64,000 nt of DNA. It comes from a virus. Of this stretch, positions 8,862 to 17,300 are shown one piece after another. The notes beneath the pieces were generated by a model. That model was given only the letters and a program-made list of their open reading frames with translations. It was not told where the DNA came from and searched no databases. Numbering within the stretch: position 1 is the first letter of the stretch; the number at the start of each line of letters is the position of its first letter. A program made the position numbers and the translations under genes. Location: positions 18,663-82,662 of the IMG/VR virus record IMGVR_UViG_3300031787_000056; one strand, given 5' to 3'.

Positions 8862-9298
8862 GATGATAGTTGCACGGCGATGATCATGGAGAGGTCATCG
8901 CCGACTTTGAATGTGTGGAATAAACCTCGACATCTCATGCGTTGCAGCGCCGCCAGCATGTCCGCCCACGGATCGGCGACAGCCAGCCATAACGACTCCG
9001 GGCCGGATGCGGTCGTGTCCTTCACCACATACATCGACCCCGGCGTCGACAGCAGATGTTCCGCAAGCGGCGTCGACTCCTCGTTCATGATGTCCGCCGC
9101 GACGGCCGCCACCCACGGATACAACCCGTGGGTGGCGACGATCAACAGCCGCAAGGGTGAGTCGGCCGGCAGGCTGTCCACTGCCGCGGTCTTGACATCG
9201 TCGAGAGCGTCAGACGCCGGCACTCCCAGCAGCTTCGCCAGCATGCGGCTGACGACCGAGTCCGATGCCTTCACCGGCGACGGTGCGTGACGCTTCAC
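8849..9298 (-). CDS. Hypothetical protein, 149 aa, between recQ-like and recA-like genes
   Basis: Starts MKRHAPSPVKASDSVVSRML with an ATGA overlap with the RecA-like gene upstream, and runs 13 bases into the helicase gene. Mostly helical composition, with no P-loop and no Cys motif. The position between two recombination genes suggests a DNA-metabolism role, but nothing in the protein shows it. Confidence 0.65.
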   Translation of the reverse strand: MKRHAPSPVKASDSVVSRMLAKLLGVPASDALDDVKTAAVDSLPADSPLRLLIVATHGLYPWVAAVAADIMNEESTPLAEHLLSTPGSMYVVKDTTASGPESLWLAVADPWADMLAALQRMRCRGLFHTFKVGDDLSMIIAVQLSSCRL

Positions 9299-10734
9299 GG
9301 CACCACCTCCGGCTCGGCGCCGTCATCCTCGTCCTCGTCATCAGCGGCGTCGTTCTCGGCGGGTATGATATGTTTGATCGCCCGCGCGTAACCTTCGATG
9401 TCCAGCTGACCGCCGATATACTCGATGTGCTCAGGGTGCGTATGCAGCGCGCGCATCAGCTCCTCGGGCTTCACAGCCACGCAGCCCAGCGCATCGCAGG
9501 TGTAGAGGTCCTTCTCGACAGTCGTACCGAGGAACTTGTTGGTCACCATCCAGGTAGCGGTCCGGTCTGCGTAGGTGAACGCGGGTGCCTGATAATCCTC
9601 AGTGTCCTCATGGCGGTCGAAGAACAGCGTCATGTCGCATGTCCTGCCCCTTGGTCCATAGGAGTTTTTCAGCAGCATCATACGCAGGACTTGCCCGTAA
9701 ACCTCCTTGTTGCCGTCCTTCGCGCGAATGTCCGTCGTCGACATCATGGTCATCCGATAGGCGCACAGGCGCTTCATCGCCCGACCGCCGACACGCGTGT
9801 CGTTCTTCAGCGGGCTCGGCGCCATATAGGACGGCAAGGGCTTGGCGGCCATGTCGACCTTGTCGTTCTGCTTGTTGATGAACACCACCGTGGTGTTGTT
9901 CTTCTCCATGAACGCCGGCAACCAGCGCGCCATTCCCTGCGCATGCTTCGAGTGTCCGAAGTTGGATCCGTCCACCGTGTCCTTGGGCGCTTCCTTCTTC
10001 GCGTTGGCGGCCAGACCCCAGTCCGTATTGCCTACGGCCTCGCTCTTCGACATCAACCCGCTCCACGGATCTGCGAAGAAGAAGATCGGATTGCCTTTCG
10101 TTTCGGGATCGCTGTCGCACCTCTTGCGCAGATCTTCGACCGTCTTCCGGAGCGTGTCGTCGAACTGCGGCAGCGACCTGGCTTCAGTGTATTCGATCGA
10201 GTTGACCTTGATGACCGCCAGCTTCGGGTCGCGGTCCATGATGCGCTTGATGCGCTTGTCGGACATCTGCTTGCCCTCGCACTCGCAGTAGATGGCGTAA
10301 CAGCCCATATCCAGCAACCTGCTGATCCAGTCGAACACGAACGTCGTGCTGCCGACGCCCTCCTGTGCGATGATCTCGATGGCCAACGGGTAGCGGAAAC
10401 CGATCGAACCCAGCATGTTCTGGAACTGCAGTTCGCCGTATGGAATCATGTTTCTGCGCAGCATGGCCGGGGTGAACAGGCGGATGGGTCGCTGCTTCGA
10501 TCGCTCATGCAAGACGTCGATGCTCTTGCGGATGTTCTCGGTCATCTTACTGAGGACCTTCACCCTATTACCGGCGTCGACACGCGGCTTGAGCAGCAGC
10601 GGCTGGAACTTGTCCGGGTCTTCGATCTGGAGCTCGGCGGGCGTTTTGGTTGGTCTCCGCGCGACTTTCTTGGGGGCGGGTTTTGCAGCCGGCACAACGG
10701 GCTGCTTCTTGGGTGTGCGTTTTTTAGCGGGCAT
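9295..10734 (-). CDS. RecA/UvsX-like recombinase with altered P-loop
   Basis: 479 residues from ATG at 10734; eight further in-frame codons upstream are possible but lie in the hairpin tail. A Lys/Pro/Ala-rich N-terminus is followed by a RecA core: AIEIIAQEGVGSTTFVFDW (Walker A position, near 119-137), IYCECEG after it, FGHSKHAQGMARWLPAFM, NTTVVFINKQNDKV (RecA: NTTVIFINQIREKVG), VGGRAMKRLCAYRM (RecA: GGNALKFYASVRLDI). The C-terminus is very acidic (AADDEDEDDG), as in other recombinases and SSBs. The P-loop lacks the usual Lys (GVGSTT instead of GxGKTT), so ATP use is uncertain. Confidence 0.8.
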   Translation of the reverse strand: MPAKKRTPKKQPVVPAAKPAPKKVARRPTKTPAELQIEDPDKFQPLLLKPRVDAGNRVKVLSKMTENIRKSIDVLHERSKQRPIRLFTPAMLRRNMIPYGELQFQNMLGSIGFRYPLAIEIIAQEGVGSTTFVFDWISRLLDMGCYAIYCECEGKQMSDKRIKRIMDRDPKLAVIKVNSIEYTEARSLPQFDDTLRKTVEDLRKRCDSDPETKGNPIFFFADPWSGLMSKSEAVGNTDWGLAANAKKEAPKDTVDGSNFGHSKHAQGMARWLPAFMEKNNTTVVFINKQNDKVDMAAKPLPSYMAPSPLKNDTRVGGRAMKRLCAYRMTMMSTTDIRAKDGNKEVYGQVLRMMLLKNSYGPRGRTCDMTLFFDRHEDTEDYQAPAFTYADRTATWMVTNKFLGTTVEKDLYTCDALGCVAVKPEELMRALHTHPEHIEYIGGQLDIEGYARAIKHIIPAENDAADDEDEDDGAEPEVVP

Positions 10735-10755
10735 AAATAGGTAAAGGAACAGAGA

Positions 10756-10781
10756 CACCGGGGAGGACGACCTCCCCGGTG
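10756..10781 (-). terminator. GC hairpin with TTTACC tail
   Basis: Perfect 11-bp arms (10756-10766 and 10771-10781) around a 4-base loop, between the 570-residue gene and the RecA-like gene. On the minus strand the hairpin is followed by a pyrimidine-rich tail ending CCTTTACC, shared with hairpins at 13872, 38701, 49448, 49875 and 50341. It resembles a rho-independent terminator but the U tract is weak. Confidence 0.6.
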
Positions 10782-10809
10782 CTCAAGTTACTGTTGGTGT
10801 GGGTGTCGT

Positions 10810-12522
10810 TTAGTCGAGCAGTTCCATCAAGCCGGAGACCACGTCATCCGGCAGTTCCGTGCCGCGGCCTTTGTCGGTGGCGTGCCACGCGCGTTCGACC
10901 AAGACTTTGGCCTTCTTCTGCTTGTCGGCAGGGAGCCGCTTGAAGCTTTCGGCGTCAGGAAACAGACGCGCATGCATGTCCTCCAGTGTCACCTCGCCCG
11001 CTGCTGAACCAGCGGGCACCGTGGGCGGTTCCTCGTCGGCCGGCACCGTGGGCGGTTCCTCGTCGGCCGGCACCGTGGGCGGTTCCTCGTCGGCCGGCAG
11101 AGTGACCAACCCGGACTCCGCCAGGCTGACCCACGTGTTCGGCCTGATCATGACTTTGACGCCTTCGATCTGTCCGGCGTCTGTCATCGCCTGGAGTTCC
11201 GCCAGCGTTTTCTTCGCCGGTTTAACGCCTGACGCGCCCGCCCAGAACGGCGAGGCGAGGTCGCCCGCCTTCGCGATCGGTGCGTCAGCAGGCGCGCGCT
11301 CCTTCGGAGGGGCCGTGCGTTCTGGCATCGGCGGCTTCGCGTTGGTCGGAGCGAGACGCGAAGCAGCAGGGCCTCCGCCGGTCACAGCGGCGACTGGATC
11401 GCCGTCGTCCGGCGCGGCTTCGCGCGACGTACGGCTCGCGCGCGGCGCGTGAGTCTCGGCGCGATCCGGCGACTCTCCGTCCGGCGTGCGCGAGGCGGCT
11501 CCCGCTGTGAGGCGGACATACTCAGGACGGTCTGCGGGCAGTTCCCCGCTGTAGCGCTGCGCGCAGGCGCCGCGAATCATTTCCATCGTGACGGCCGCGT
11601 CGTAGGTCTTGATCATGTGATCCACCTGCTCCTCGTAGGTGGGGATGTTCCAGTTCGCCGGGTCCGGCAGCAGGAAGCGGCTGGCCAGCACCTCCGCGCT
11701 GATCTTGTGGATCTTCGGCTTTTCGTCGAGGATCTCGGCCTGGTCCGTGAAGCAGATCACGTTGGTGTCATACGGGTCCTTCGGGTCCAGATTGACCTTG
11801 TCAACGTACCATTCCAGCGCACCGGCCGGGTCGGTCGGATCGCCCAGCAGGTAGTGCGGCCAGTTGGGATCGCGCGCCGGCCCTTCATCCGAGCGGTGCG
11901 CCCATCGCATCTGCTCGATGCAGTAGGAATACGCCGCCTGTGTGATGGCGACGACAGCGTTGTGCCAGCCGTGTTCCTTGTCCGCGCAGCGCGCCAGCGC
12001 GAAGAAACGCAGCGAGCGTCCGGGCACCAGGGCGTCTTCCTTCATGGACGGGGCCTTCAGGTAGAAGTCCTTCTTGGAATCGCTGAACGCCTTGTTCCGG
12101 CGAATCCAGCGATTGAGGTCATCGAACGCGTCCGCGACATCATCGTTGCTGAGGGTCTCGCCTCCGATCATGTTGCGACGATTCGACGGTGAGAGCCAGT
12201 GCTCCTTCTTCTCGCCGAGGAACGGGTAGCACGTCAGCGGCAGCGCAAACGCGTTCGGCGTGAAGTGCCGCGGCAGACGCTTGTCGGGCGTGTCGCTCCA
12301 GCATGGTGCGACCGAGGCGGCGAACGCCTTGTCGTCGAAGGAGAGCGTCCAGTCGTAGGACGGCAGCAGGAAGCCGCGGAGTTTGGCGTCGATCGACTGC
12401 TTGCCGATCATGTAGAGCTTGAATGCGTCTCCGCTGCGCGGCGCAGCGCCCAGCAGTGGGCGCCAATCGCCCTCTCCGTAAGCGGCATCGGCATCGACAA
12501 CAGGTGTGAATTTCTTGGGCAT
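10810..12522 (-). CDS. Hypothetical replication-region protein, 570 aa, with a Pro/acidic repeat
   Basis: Start chosen at MPKKFTPVVD (12522), after a hairpin at 12556-12585. Residues 1 to about 370 look globular and aromatic-rich (for example LLPSYDWTLSFDDKAF and SPSNRRNMIGGETL). A low-complexity linker follows with three copies of PTVPADEEP, encoded by a 27-bp tandem repeat, then a short C-terminal helical domain. It lies between two further unknown genes and the RecA-like gene. A single-stranded DNA-binding or accessory role is possible from position only; no fold is recognised. Confidence 0.75.
   Translation of the reverse strand: MPKKFTPVVDADAAYGEGDWRPLLGAAPRSGDAFKLYMIGKQSIDAKLRGFLLPSYDWTLSFDDKAFAASVAPCWSDTPDKRLPRHFTPNAFALPLTCYPFLGEKKEHWLSPSNRRNMIGGETLSNDDVADAFDDLNRWIRRNKAFSDSKKDFYLKAPSMKEDALVPGRSLRFFALARCADKEHGWHNAVVAITQAAYSYCIEQMRWAHRSDEGPARDPNWPHYLLGDPTDPAGALEWYVDKVNLDPKDPYDTNVICFTDQAEILDEKPKIHKISAEVLASRFLLPDPANWNIPTYEEQVDHMIKTYDAAVTMEMIRGACAQRYSGELPADRPEYVRLTAGAASRTPDGESPDRAETHAPRASRTSREAAPDDGDPVAAVTGGGPAASRLAPTNAKPPMPERTAPPKERAPADAPIAKAGDLASPFWAGASGVKPAKKTLAELQAMTDAGQIEGVKVMIRPNTWVSLAESGLVTLPADEEPPTVPADEEPPTVPADEEPPTVPAGSAAGEVTLEDMHARLFPDAESFKRLPADKQKKAKVLVERAWHATDKGRGTELPDDVVSGLMELLD
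11015..11095 (-). repeat. Three tandem 27-bp repeats inside a gene
   Basis: Three identical 27-bp units (11015-11041, 11042-11068, 11069-11095) encode PTVPADEEP in frame in the linker of the 570-residue protein. The unit length is a multiple of three, so copy-number change would keep the frame. Exact identity suggests recent expansion. Confidence 0.92.
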
Positions 12523-12555
12523 AGGTATTTTGGTTTCTGCGTAGTTTCTGAGTGC

Positions 12556-12585
12556 GCAAAGGCGGACCGAATGGTCCGCCTTTGC
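12556..12585 (-). terminator. 13-bp perfect hairpin upstream of the 570-residue gene
   Basis: Arms 12556-12568 and 12573-12585 pair perfectly around a 4-base loop. It lies between the stop of the 215-residue gene (12617) and the start at 12522. There is no T run on either side, so it may terminate transcription or stabilise an mRNA end. On the minus strand CACTCAGAAACTAC follows at once, a 14-mer also found near 47270. Confidence 0.5.
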
Positions 12586-12616
12586 AGTGATTGATCCTCG
12601 TGTGTGTGTCGGTGAG

Positions 12617-13264
12617 TTAAGCGCTCTGAACTTCGGTCGCTTCCTCTTCGCCTTCCTCATCAATGGCGTCGGGGTCCATCTTGCTGTCGGACGGCTTCGT
12701 CGCTTCGCGGCGGCTCGCCGCGTTCAGCTTGATCTCGACTGAGTTTTCCGTCGTGTTGACGACCCGCCCGAGATTGCCAAGCCGCGTCGATGTCTCAACC
12801 GGCTTGCCAGACGCGAACAGCCTGTCCAGCTCGAGGATGATCGCGGCTGACTGCTCGAAGCGCACGTTGAACGGACGCTGGGTCACCCGGGCGACCGCTC
12901 CGTCCAGATCGTATTGCACGATCATGGTGGTGACGCCGTCCTGCGACTTGGGCACGACTCCCGACCGGTAGAGCCGGTTCGGGATGATGTCGAGCCCGAC
13001 TGCCTTGCCGGCGTCGTTGGTGTGCACGATGAACTGGTGGTTCTGCAGTCTGTCCAGTCCATCCGGGACCTCGCCAACTTCGTTGGTGCCTGCTGCGTAG
13101 AGGAACAGTGCTTTCGTGGTCGGGCTGTGCTGCTGGTAGCTGCTGCCGTCAATGTAGGAGAGAAGGACGATGTTCTTCCCTGTGTTCGGGTCGAGCCGCG
13201 TTTCAGGTGCGGTGATCCGTTTGGCGATGGTTCTGGTGGCGGTTGCGCGTGATTTGATTTTCAT
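12617..13264 (-). CDS. Hypothetical protein with acidic tail, 215 aa
   Basis: Starts MKIKSRATATRTIAKRITAP with a 4-bp overlap with the Cys-rich gene upstream. The N-terminus is basic, the core is beta-rich by composition, and the last 25 residues are acidic (DEEGEEEATEVQ), a layout seen in single-stranded DNA-binding proteins. That role is inference from composition and neighbours only. Confidence 0.7.
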   Translation of the reverse strand: MKIKSRATATRTIAKRITAPETRLDPNTGKNIVLLSYIDGSSYQQHSPTTKALFLYAAGTNEVGEVPDGLDRLQNHQFIVHTNDAGKAVGLDIIPNRLYRSGVVPKSQDGVTTMIVQYDLDGAVARVTQRPFNVRFEQSAAIILELDRLFASGKPVETSTRLGNLGRVVNTTENSVEIKLNAASRREATKPSDSKMDPDAIDEEGEEEATEVQSA

Positions 13265-13806
13265 GTTTTAGCGGAGCGTTCATACTCCGTGCGCAATTTA
13301 GCCGCCTCGTTCTCCGCCTGCAAGGTTTTTTGTTCAATCTCTTGAAGCAAGTCCGGATTGGTCGTCGTCTGAATCCGGCGCTGCTGACAGAACTGCTCGT
13401 GCTCGATCACCGGCGTGCTGAAGGATGCCGGCTTGCACTTCGGGCAGGACGCGATGTGGTAGTGCCGCCCGTTCTCAAACACGAAACCCGTTGCCTGCTT
13501 GCCAGGCTTGTAGAACCCCATCAGCGACCGGCACCCCAGACAGACGATGCGCGGCCAGTTCTTGAACTCCTTCCGGCAATCCTCACACAGCAGGTCCGTG
13601 TAGTTGATGCCGGGCGCGATCATCACGCCCTTGCAGAACCGTCCGCTGTGCCACTTCACTTCCCACGCGATCACGTCCAGCAGCTTGCCGCAGAGGCACG
13701 GCTCGTAGCGCGTCAGCTTCAGATCTGATGCCGACTGAGTCGAGACGCCTCGCAGCATCTCCAGCATCGCGGGCGTGAGCTTGAAATCGTCAGGCTGGTC
13801 AGTCAT
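13261..13806 (-). CDS. Zinc-finger-like protein, 181 aa
   Basis: Four Cys pairs are visible: CLCG, CEDC, CLGC and CPKC, with a spacing that suggests two zinc ribbons. The C-terminal 40 residues form a likely coiled coil (LLQEIEQKTLQAENEAAKLR). Start taken at MTDQPDDFKL; an in-frame ATG 36 bases upstream (13842) is an alternative. The gene follows the hairpin at 13872-13902. Confidence 0.7.
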   Translation of the reverse strand: MTDQPDDFKLTPAMLEMLRGVSTQSASDLKLTRYEPCLCGKLLDVIAWEVKWHSGRFCKGVMIAPGINYTDLLCEDCRKEFKNWPRIVCLGCRSLMGFYKPGKQATGFVFENGRHYHIASCPKCKPASFSTPVIEHEQFCQQRRIQTTTNPDLLQEIEQKTLQAENEAAKLRTEYERSAKT

Positions 13807-13871
13807 GGCGGCAGTCGAGCAGCACACGCCGATGCAGTCCATCGGAATTTCGTCAGCCAGGTAAAGAAGAT

Positions 13872-13902
13872 GAAGAGCCGGGGACCATGTCCCCGGCTCT
13901 TC
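13872..13902 (-). terminator. 13-bp perfect hairpin with TCTTCTTTACC tail
   Basis: Arms 13872-13884 and 13890-13902 around a 5-base loop, placed between the small membrane gene and the zinc-finger gene. The minus-strand tail TCTTCTTTACC is T-rich and shared with other hairpins in the window. It is likely the terminator of the membrane-protein unit. Confidence 0.65.
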
Positions 13903-13944
13903 CCTCTTAACGTCGTTCCACGCTTATGCCCCGCGGCTCAGGTG

Positions 13945-14151
13945 TTACCCTTTGCCGTATCCTATGCGGGAGGCGGCATAAGCCGCGCCTCCCAAGCAGG
14001 CGAGTGCCGGTATCGCCAAGACGATACCGTTACCAAGACCTTTCAGCACCGCCACGACGGCGGCAGCTGAGAAGCCTATGCCTGCCAGGATCGCCACCGC
14101 GCAAGCGGCAGCACCCAGAGCACCGATGATCATTTTTAGGAGTTCATTCAT
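13945..14151 (-). CDS. Small membrane protein, 68 aa
   Basis: Starts MNELLKMIIGALGAA. Two hydrophobic Gly/Ala-rich segments cover most of the protein, so it should span the membrane twice; a holin-like or membrane-modifying role is possible but not shown. It forms its own transcription unit: a conserved promoter ends nine bases before the ATG and a hairpin follows the stop. Confidence 0.75.
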   Translation of the reverse strand: MNELLKMIIGALGAAACAVAILAGIGFSAAAVVAVLKGLGNGIVLAIPALACLGGAAYAASRIGYGKG

Positions 14152-14160
14152 GTGCAATAT

Positions 14161-14189
14161 ATTATGACACGGCAGGCTGCGCTTTTGCA
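14161..14189 (-). promoter_or_regulatory. Conserved phage promoter (copy 1), near-leaderless
   Basis: Minus-strand TGCAAA (14184-14189), 17-bp spacer containing GCAGCCTG, then CATAAT (14161-14166). It matches three other copies at 49823, 50291 and 50777. Only nine bases separate the -10 box from the ATG of the 68-residue membrane protein, so the mRNA should have almost no leader. Confidence 0.8.
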
Positions 14190-14338
14190 AGGAGCGTGCC
14201 GTCGCCGCGGATGTCGCCGAACTGGAGGGCATACACGCCCACGAAATATGGGTCCGTGGTGCCGTAGCTGCTCTGGCACGCCTCGGCCCCTGCCTCGCGC
14301 AGCATGATGTTGCCGAGCTCGATCAAGGTCTTGTTCAT
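14162..14338 (-). CDS. Small hypothetical protein, 58 aa
   Basis: Starts MNKTLIELGNIMLREAGAEA with an ATGA overlap with the DNA polymerase stop, so it is probably translated from the polymerase transcript. The C-terminal coding bases overlap the promoter at 14161-14189. No motif recognised. Confidence 0.6.
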   Translation of the reverse strand: MNKTLIELGNIMLREAGAEACQSSYGTTDPYFVGVYALQFGDIRGDGTLLAKAQPAVS

Positions 14339-17300
14339 GGGTTCTTCGGTTGATGCAGTCCAGCGAGCGTCAGCAACTGCGGATGCGTCTCCAGGAAACT
14401 CCACTTGGATGTCGCCGGGTGCCACGTGCGATCGTCCAACTGCTTTTGCTCGTCCCTGCTCGGACGCGTGGACCAGCGGTAGTTGAACTCGTTGTCGATG
14501 GAGTATTTCAACGTCCGCTTGCCCTGCTCGTCATCGTAGTCCCAGGTGTTGATCTCCGACATGCAGAGCGTGTGCAGTCGAGCTGCGAGGAACCGCTCTT
14601 CCAGCGGCGCCAGCGTCACCACCGAGTCGTAGAGACAGATCATCGGTCGGGACCTCATGCCGAGCCGGCGGTAGGCCTTCAGCAGCCAGTTGCACGCTCG
14701 CGCCGAGGTGCTTCCGACGGATTCTTGCATCGGAAAGTTCTTTAATTCACGTCCCAGGGCGCTGTCGATCGAGTTGCGCGTGCGCCAGCCTACGCCGCTG
14801 CCGGCCGAGTGCGTGAGGCAATGACGGATGCGCCCGGACGCCGCCCGATACATCCCGCGCTCCTTCGGCACCCTGGCCATCTCTTCCAGGAACTCCGTCG
14901 CCCGCGGTTGACGCTCACGGATTGCCTCCAGTCCGCGCTCACCGGTGCCAGGCTCCGGCTTGACGCCGGTGACGGCCTCGATCTGTCGCTCCAGGGAATT
15001 TTCAGAGGCGCCGTATGCGCTGCTGAAATTTATGACTTTTCCAGCATTTCTATGAATTTTAGCTTTCATAGTTTCCCGGTAACGCCCGTAGGTGCTCTCG
15101 ACCAGCGACCAGTGGATGTCGTAGCGCGTGTGAACTACGGCGCCGCTCTCGTCCCGCAGCAGATCGCTCTCTTCGACCTTGCCGAGACACACACCATCGG
15201 CCCACGCGCGCATCAGAAAGTCCGGGTTCTGTGCGCTCTCCGGAATGCCGGAGGTCTTTGCGTCAGTGAACGCCACGCGCACCACAGTCGCTCCGTGCAT
15301 CTTGCTCTTCAGCTTCGCCCACTCTGGATCCGGATCGAACAGGATGCGCATCAGATCCTTGTCCCCGGAGATCATCGCCAGCGCGACCATCTCGGCCGTG
15401 ACGTAATCGCTCTCGACCAGTATGTAGCCTTCCGGAGCCCGCACGCACGACCGTATCGACGGCAAGTCGTCTGCGTCCTTGTCGACCCATCGCAGCAGAT
15501 TCTCCGGCAGGTCGCCTTCCTCGTGGGTTTCTTTCACGCATCGCGCCACGGACACCGCGATGCGCTTGTTCACGAAGCTCGGCCAGTTGAGGACGTTTGG
15601 GAAAAACGTACGCGGCCGGCCTGTCTCCGTCGATGAGGTCTGCGGATGGATGCAGCCGTCGCTCTGCAGCCACAGGTGCAAGCCGTTCTCCTCGATGACT
15701 TCCTCCCCGGTGTCCTCGTCGATCTCGATGGTCGGCTCCTTCAGGAACGCCTTCGACAAGTTGCCGACGGCGTTCAGGTTCAGAAGCTCGTCGATGGCGG
15801 GCAGCCGCTCCGAGAGAATCGCGAGCGTCTGCTTGTCCACCGCGGGCTTGTAAAGCGACTGGCGGTCCTCAGGCAGCTCCAGCACTTTCTCCCACGCCAT
15901 GGACGGCAGGCCCTTGGCCTTCTGGTTGGTGGACTTGATCGGGACGAGCTCCTCGAAGTCGAACAACCAGCGCACCATCTGGTCGGGAGACCGGATGTTG
16001 AACGCCGGGGAATCCTCCCAGTGGGCGATCCATTTGTTCCACTTCGGCACCTCTGCGAGCTTGCCGGCGTCGAGCAGCATCTGCTTCACCTGCGTGCGCA
16101 GCAGCTCGCCGTCACGCGCCACGATCGCCGGCAGGCACAGCTTGGTCGCCGCGACACCGAACGCCTTAATGAGCTTCGACTTGAGCTTTGACTCCGCCTC
16201 CGCAGCCACCCGTCGCTTGAACGTCTTGTCCAGACGCAGCTTCGCAAAGGTGAACAGGTGACGCAGGTCGTCCATCATCGAGATGTCCATCGGCAGCCCG
16301 GTCATGCAGAACTCGACGAACACGTCCGAGGAGAACGGACCGAACATGTCGCGGTAGTAGGCCCACAGCCGCTGCGCCTCCAGCTGCCGCTTGATCAGCG
16401 GGTAGGCACGATACGGCGTGATGACGTCAGCCGCAGCGTAGGGATGCAGGATGGCGCTCGGGATGAAGCCGTAGCCGCCCTTGCAGAGATCCTTATTCTC
16501 GCGCTTCCACATGACGAGCTCTTGGTCGTATCGACCCAGGCTCGTGTATTGCATCGCGATGCGCTCCAACCCGAGGTCCGAGCTTTCGTCGGAAACCTGC
16601 TGCGCGAACTCCGTGTCCATCTCCAGCTTCCCGTAGGTCTCCATCCCGAGCCAGTGCTGCATCCACGGAGCATCCGCCGGGAAGTGGTGGCCGATGTAGC
16701 GGACGCCGATCTTCGTGAAGGTGCTCTCGATCGGTCTGCCGACGGCAGCGTAGCGGGACCTGTCGAAACAAGCGACGAGGAGATCGTCCTTAATCTTGTG
16801 CTGCAGCGCGGGAGTGCACGCCTGTCCGATATATTTCTTCAGCGTTGCCTTCATCGCGTCGGGATCGAATGAATCACCGTTGCGGTTGGTGCCGAGATGC
16901 TCACACCGATCTTTTCCGCATATGACGCACGGGTCTGTCCTGAGCCTGAACATTAGCGACACGGCGTCGCGAGCACCTCCCGGCGTGCCTGGGTCGTATC
17001 CGATCAGCTCTGGCGCACCAGTCTCGAAGCTCCACTCACCCTTCTCGTCCCGGAACTCGATCACCACGGCTTCGGTTTCCGACCAGGCGAACTGGATGGT
17101 GCGCAGCTTGCCGTCGATGTGCGTCTTGCCGTGCCACTCCGCGTCCACCGACACGAGCGGGTTGCCGTGCTCGTCCTTGAGTCCCGGCCAGCGGTCCTCC
17201 TCGACAAGCGTCTCCAGGTGGCTGAGCCAGTCCTCCAGTTCGTCCATGTTGCGAATCACCTGATGCGTGAAGGTCTGGCCGACGATGTTACCGCCGTTGT

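Noticed and set aside
9265-10740. Plus-strand frame of 491 codons opposite the RecA-like gene
   Set aside because: Antisense shadow of a RecA-core gene.
11015-11095. CRISPR-like repeat
   Set aside because: The three units are directly tandem with no spacers and lie in frame inside a gene.
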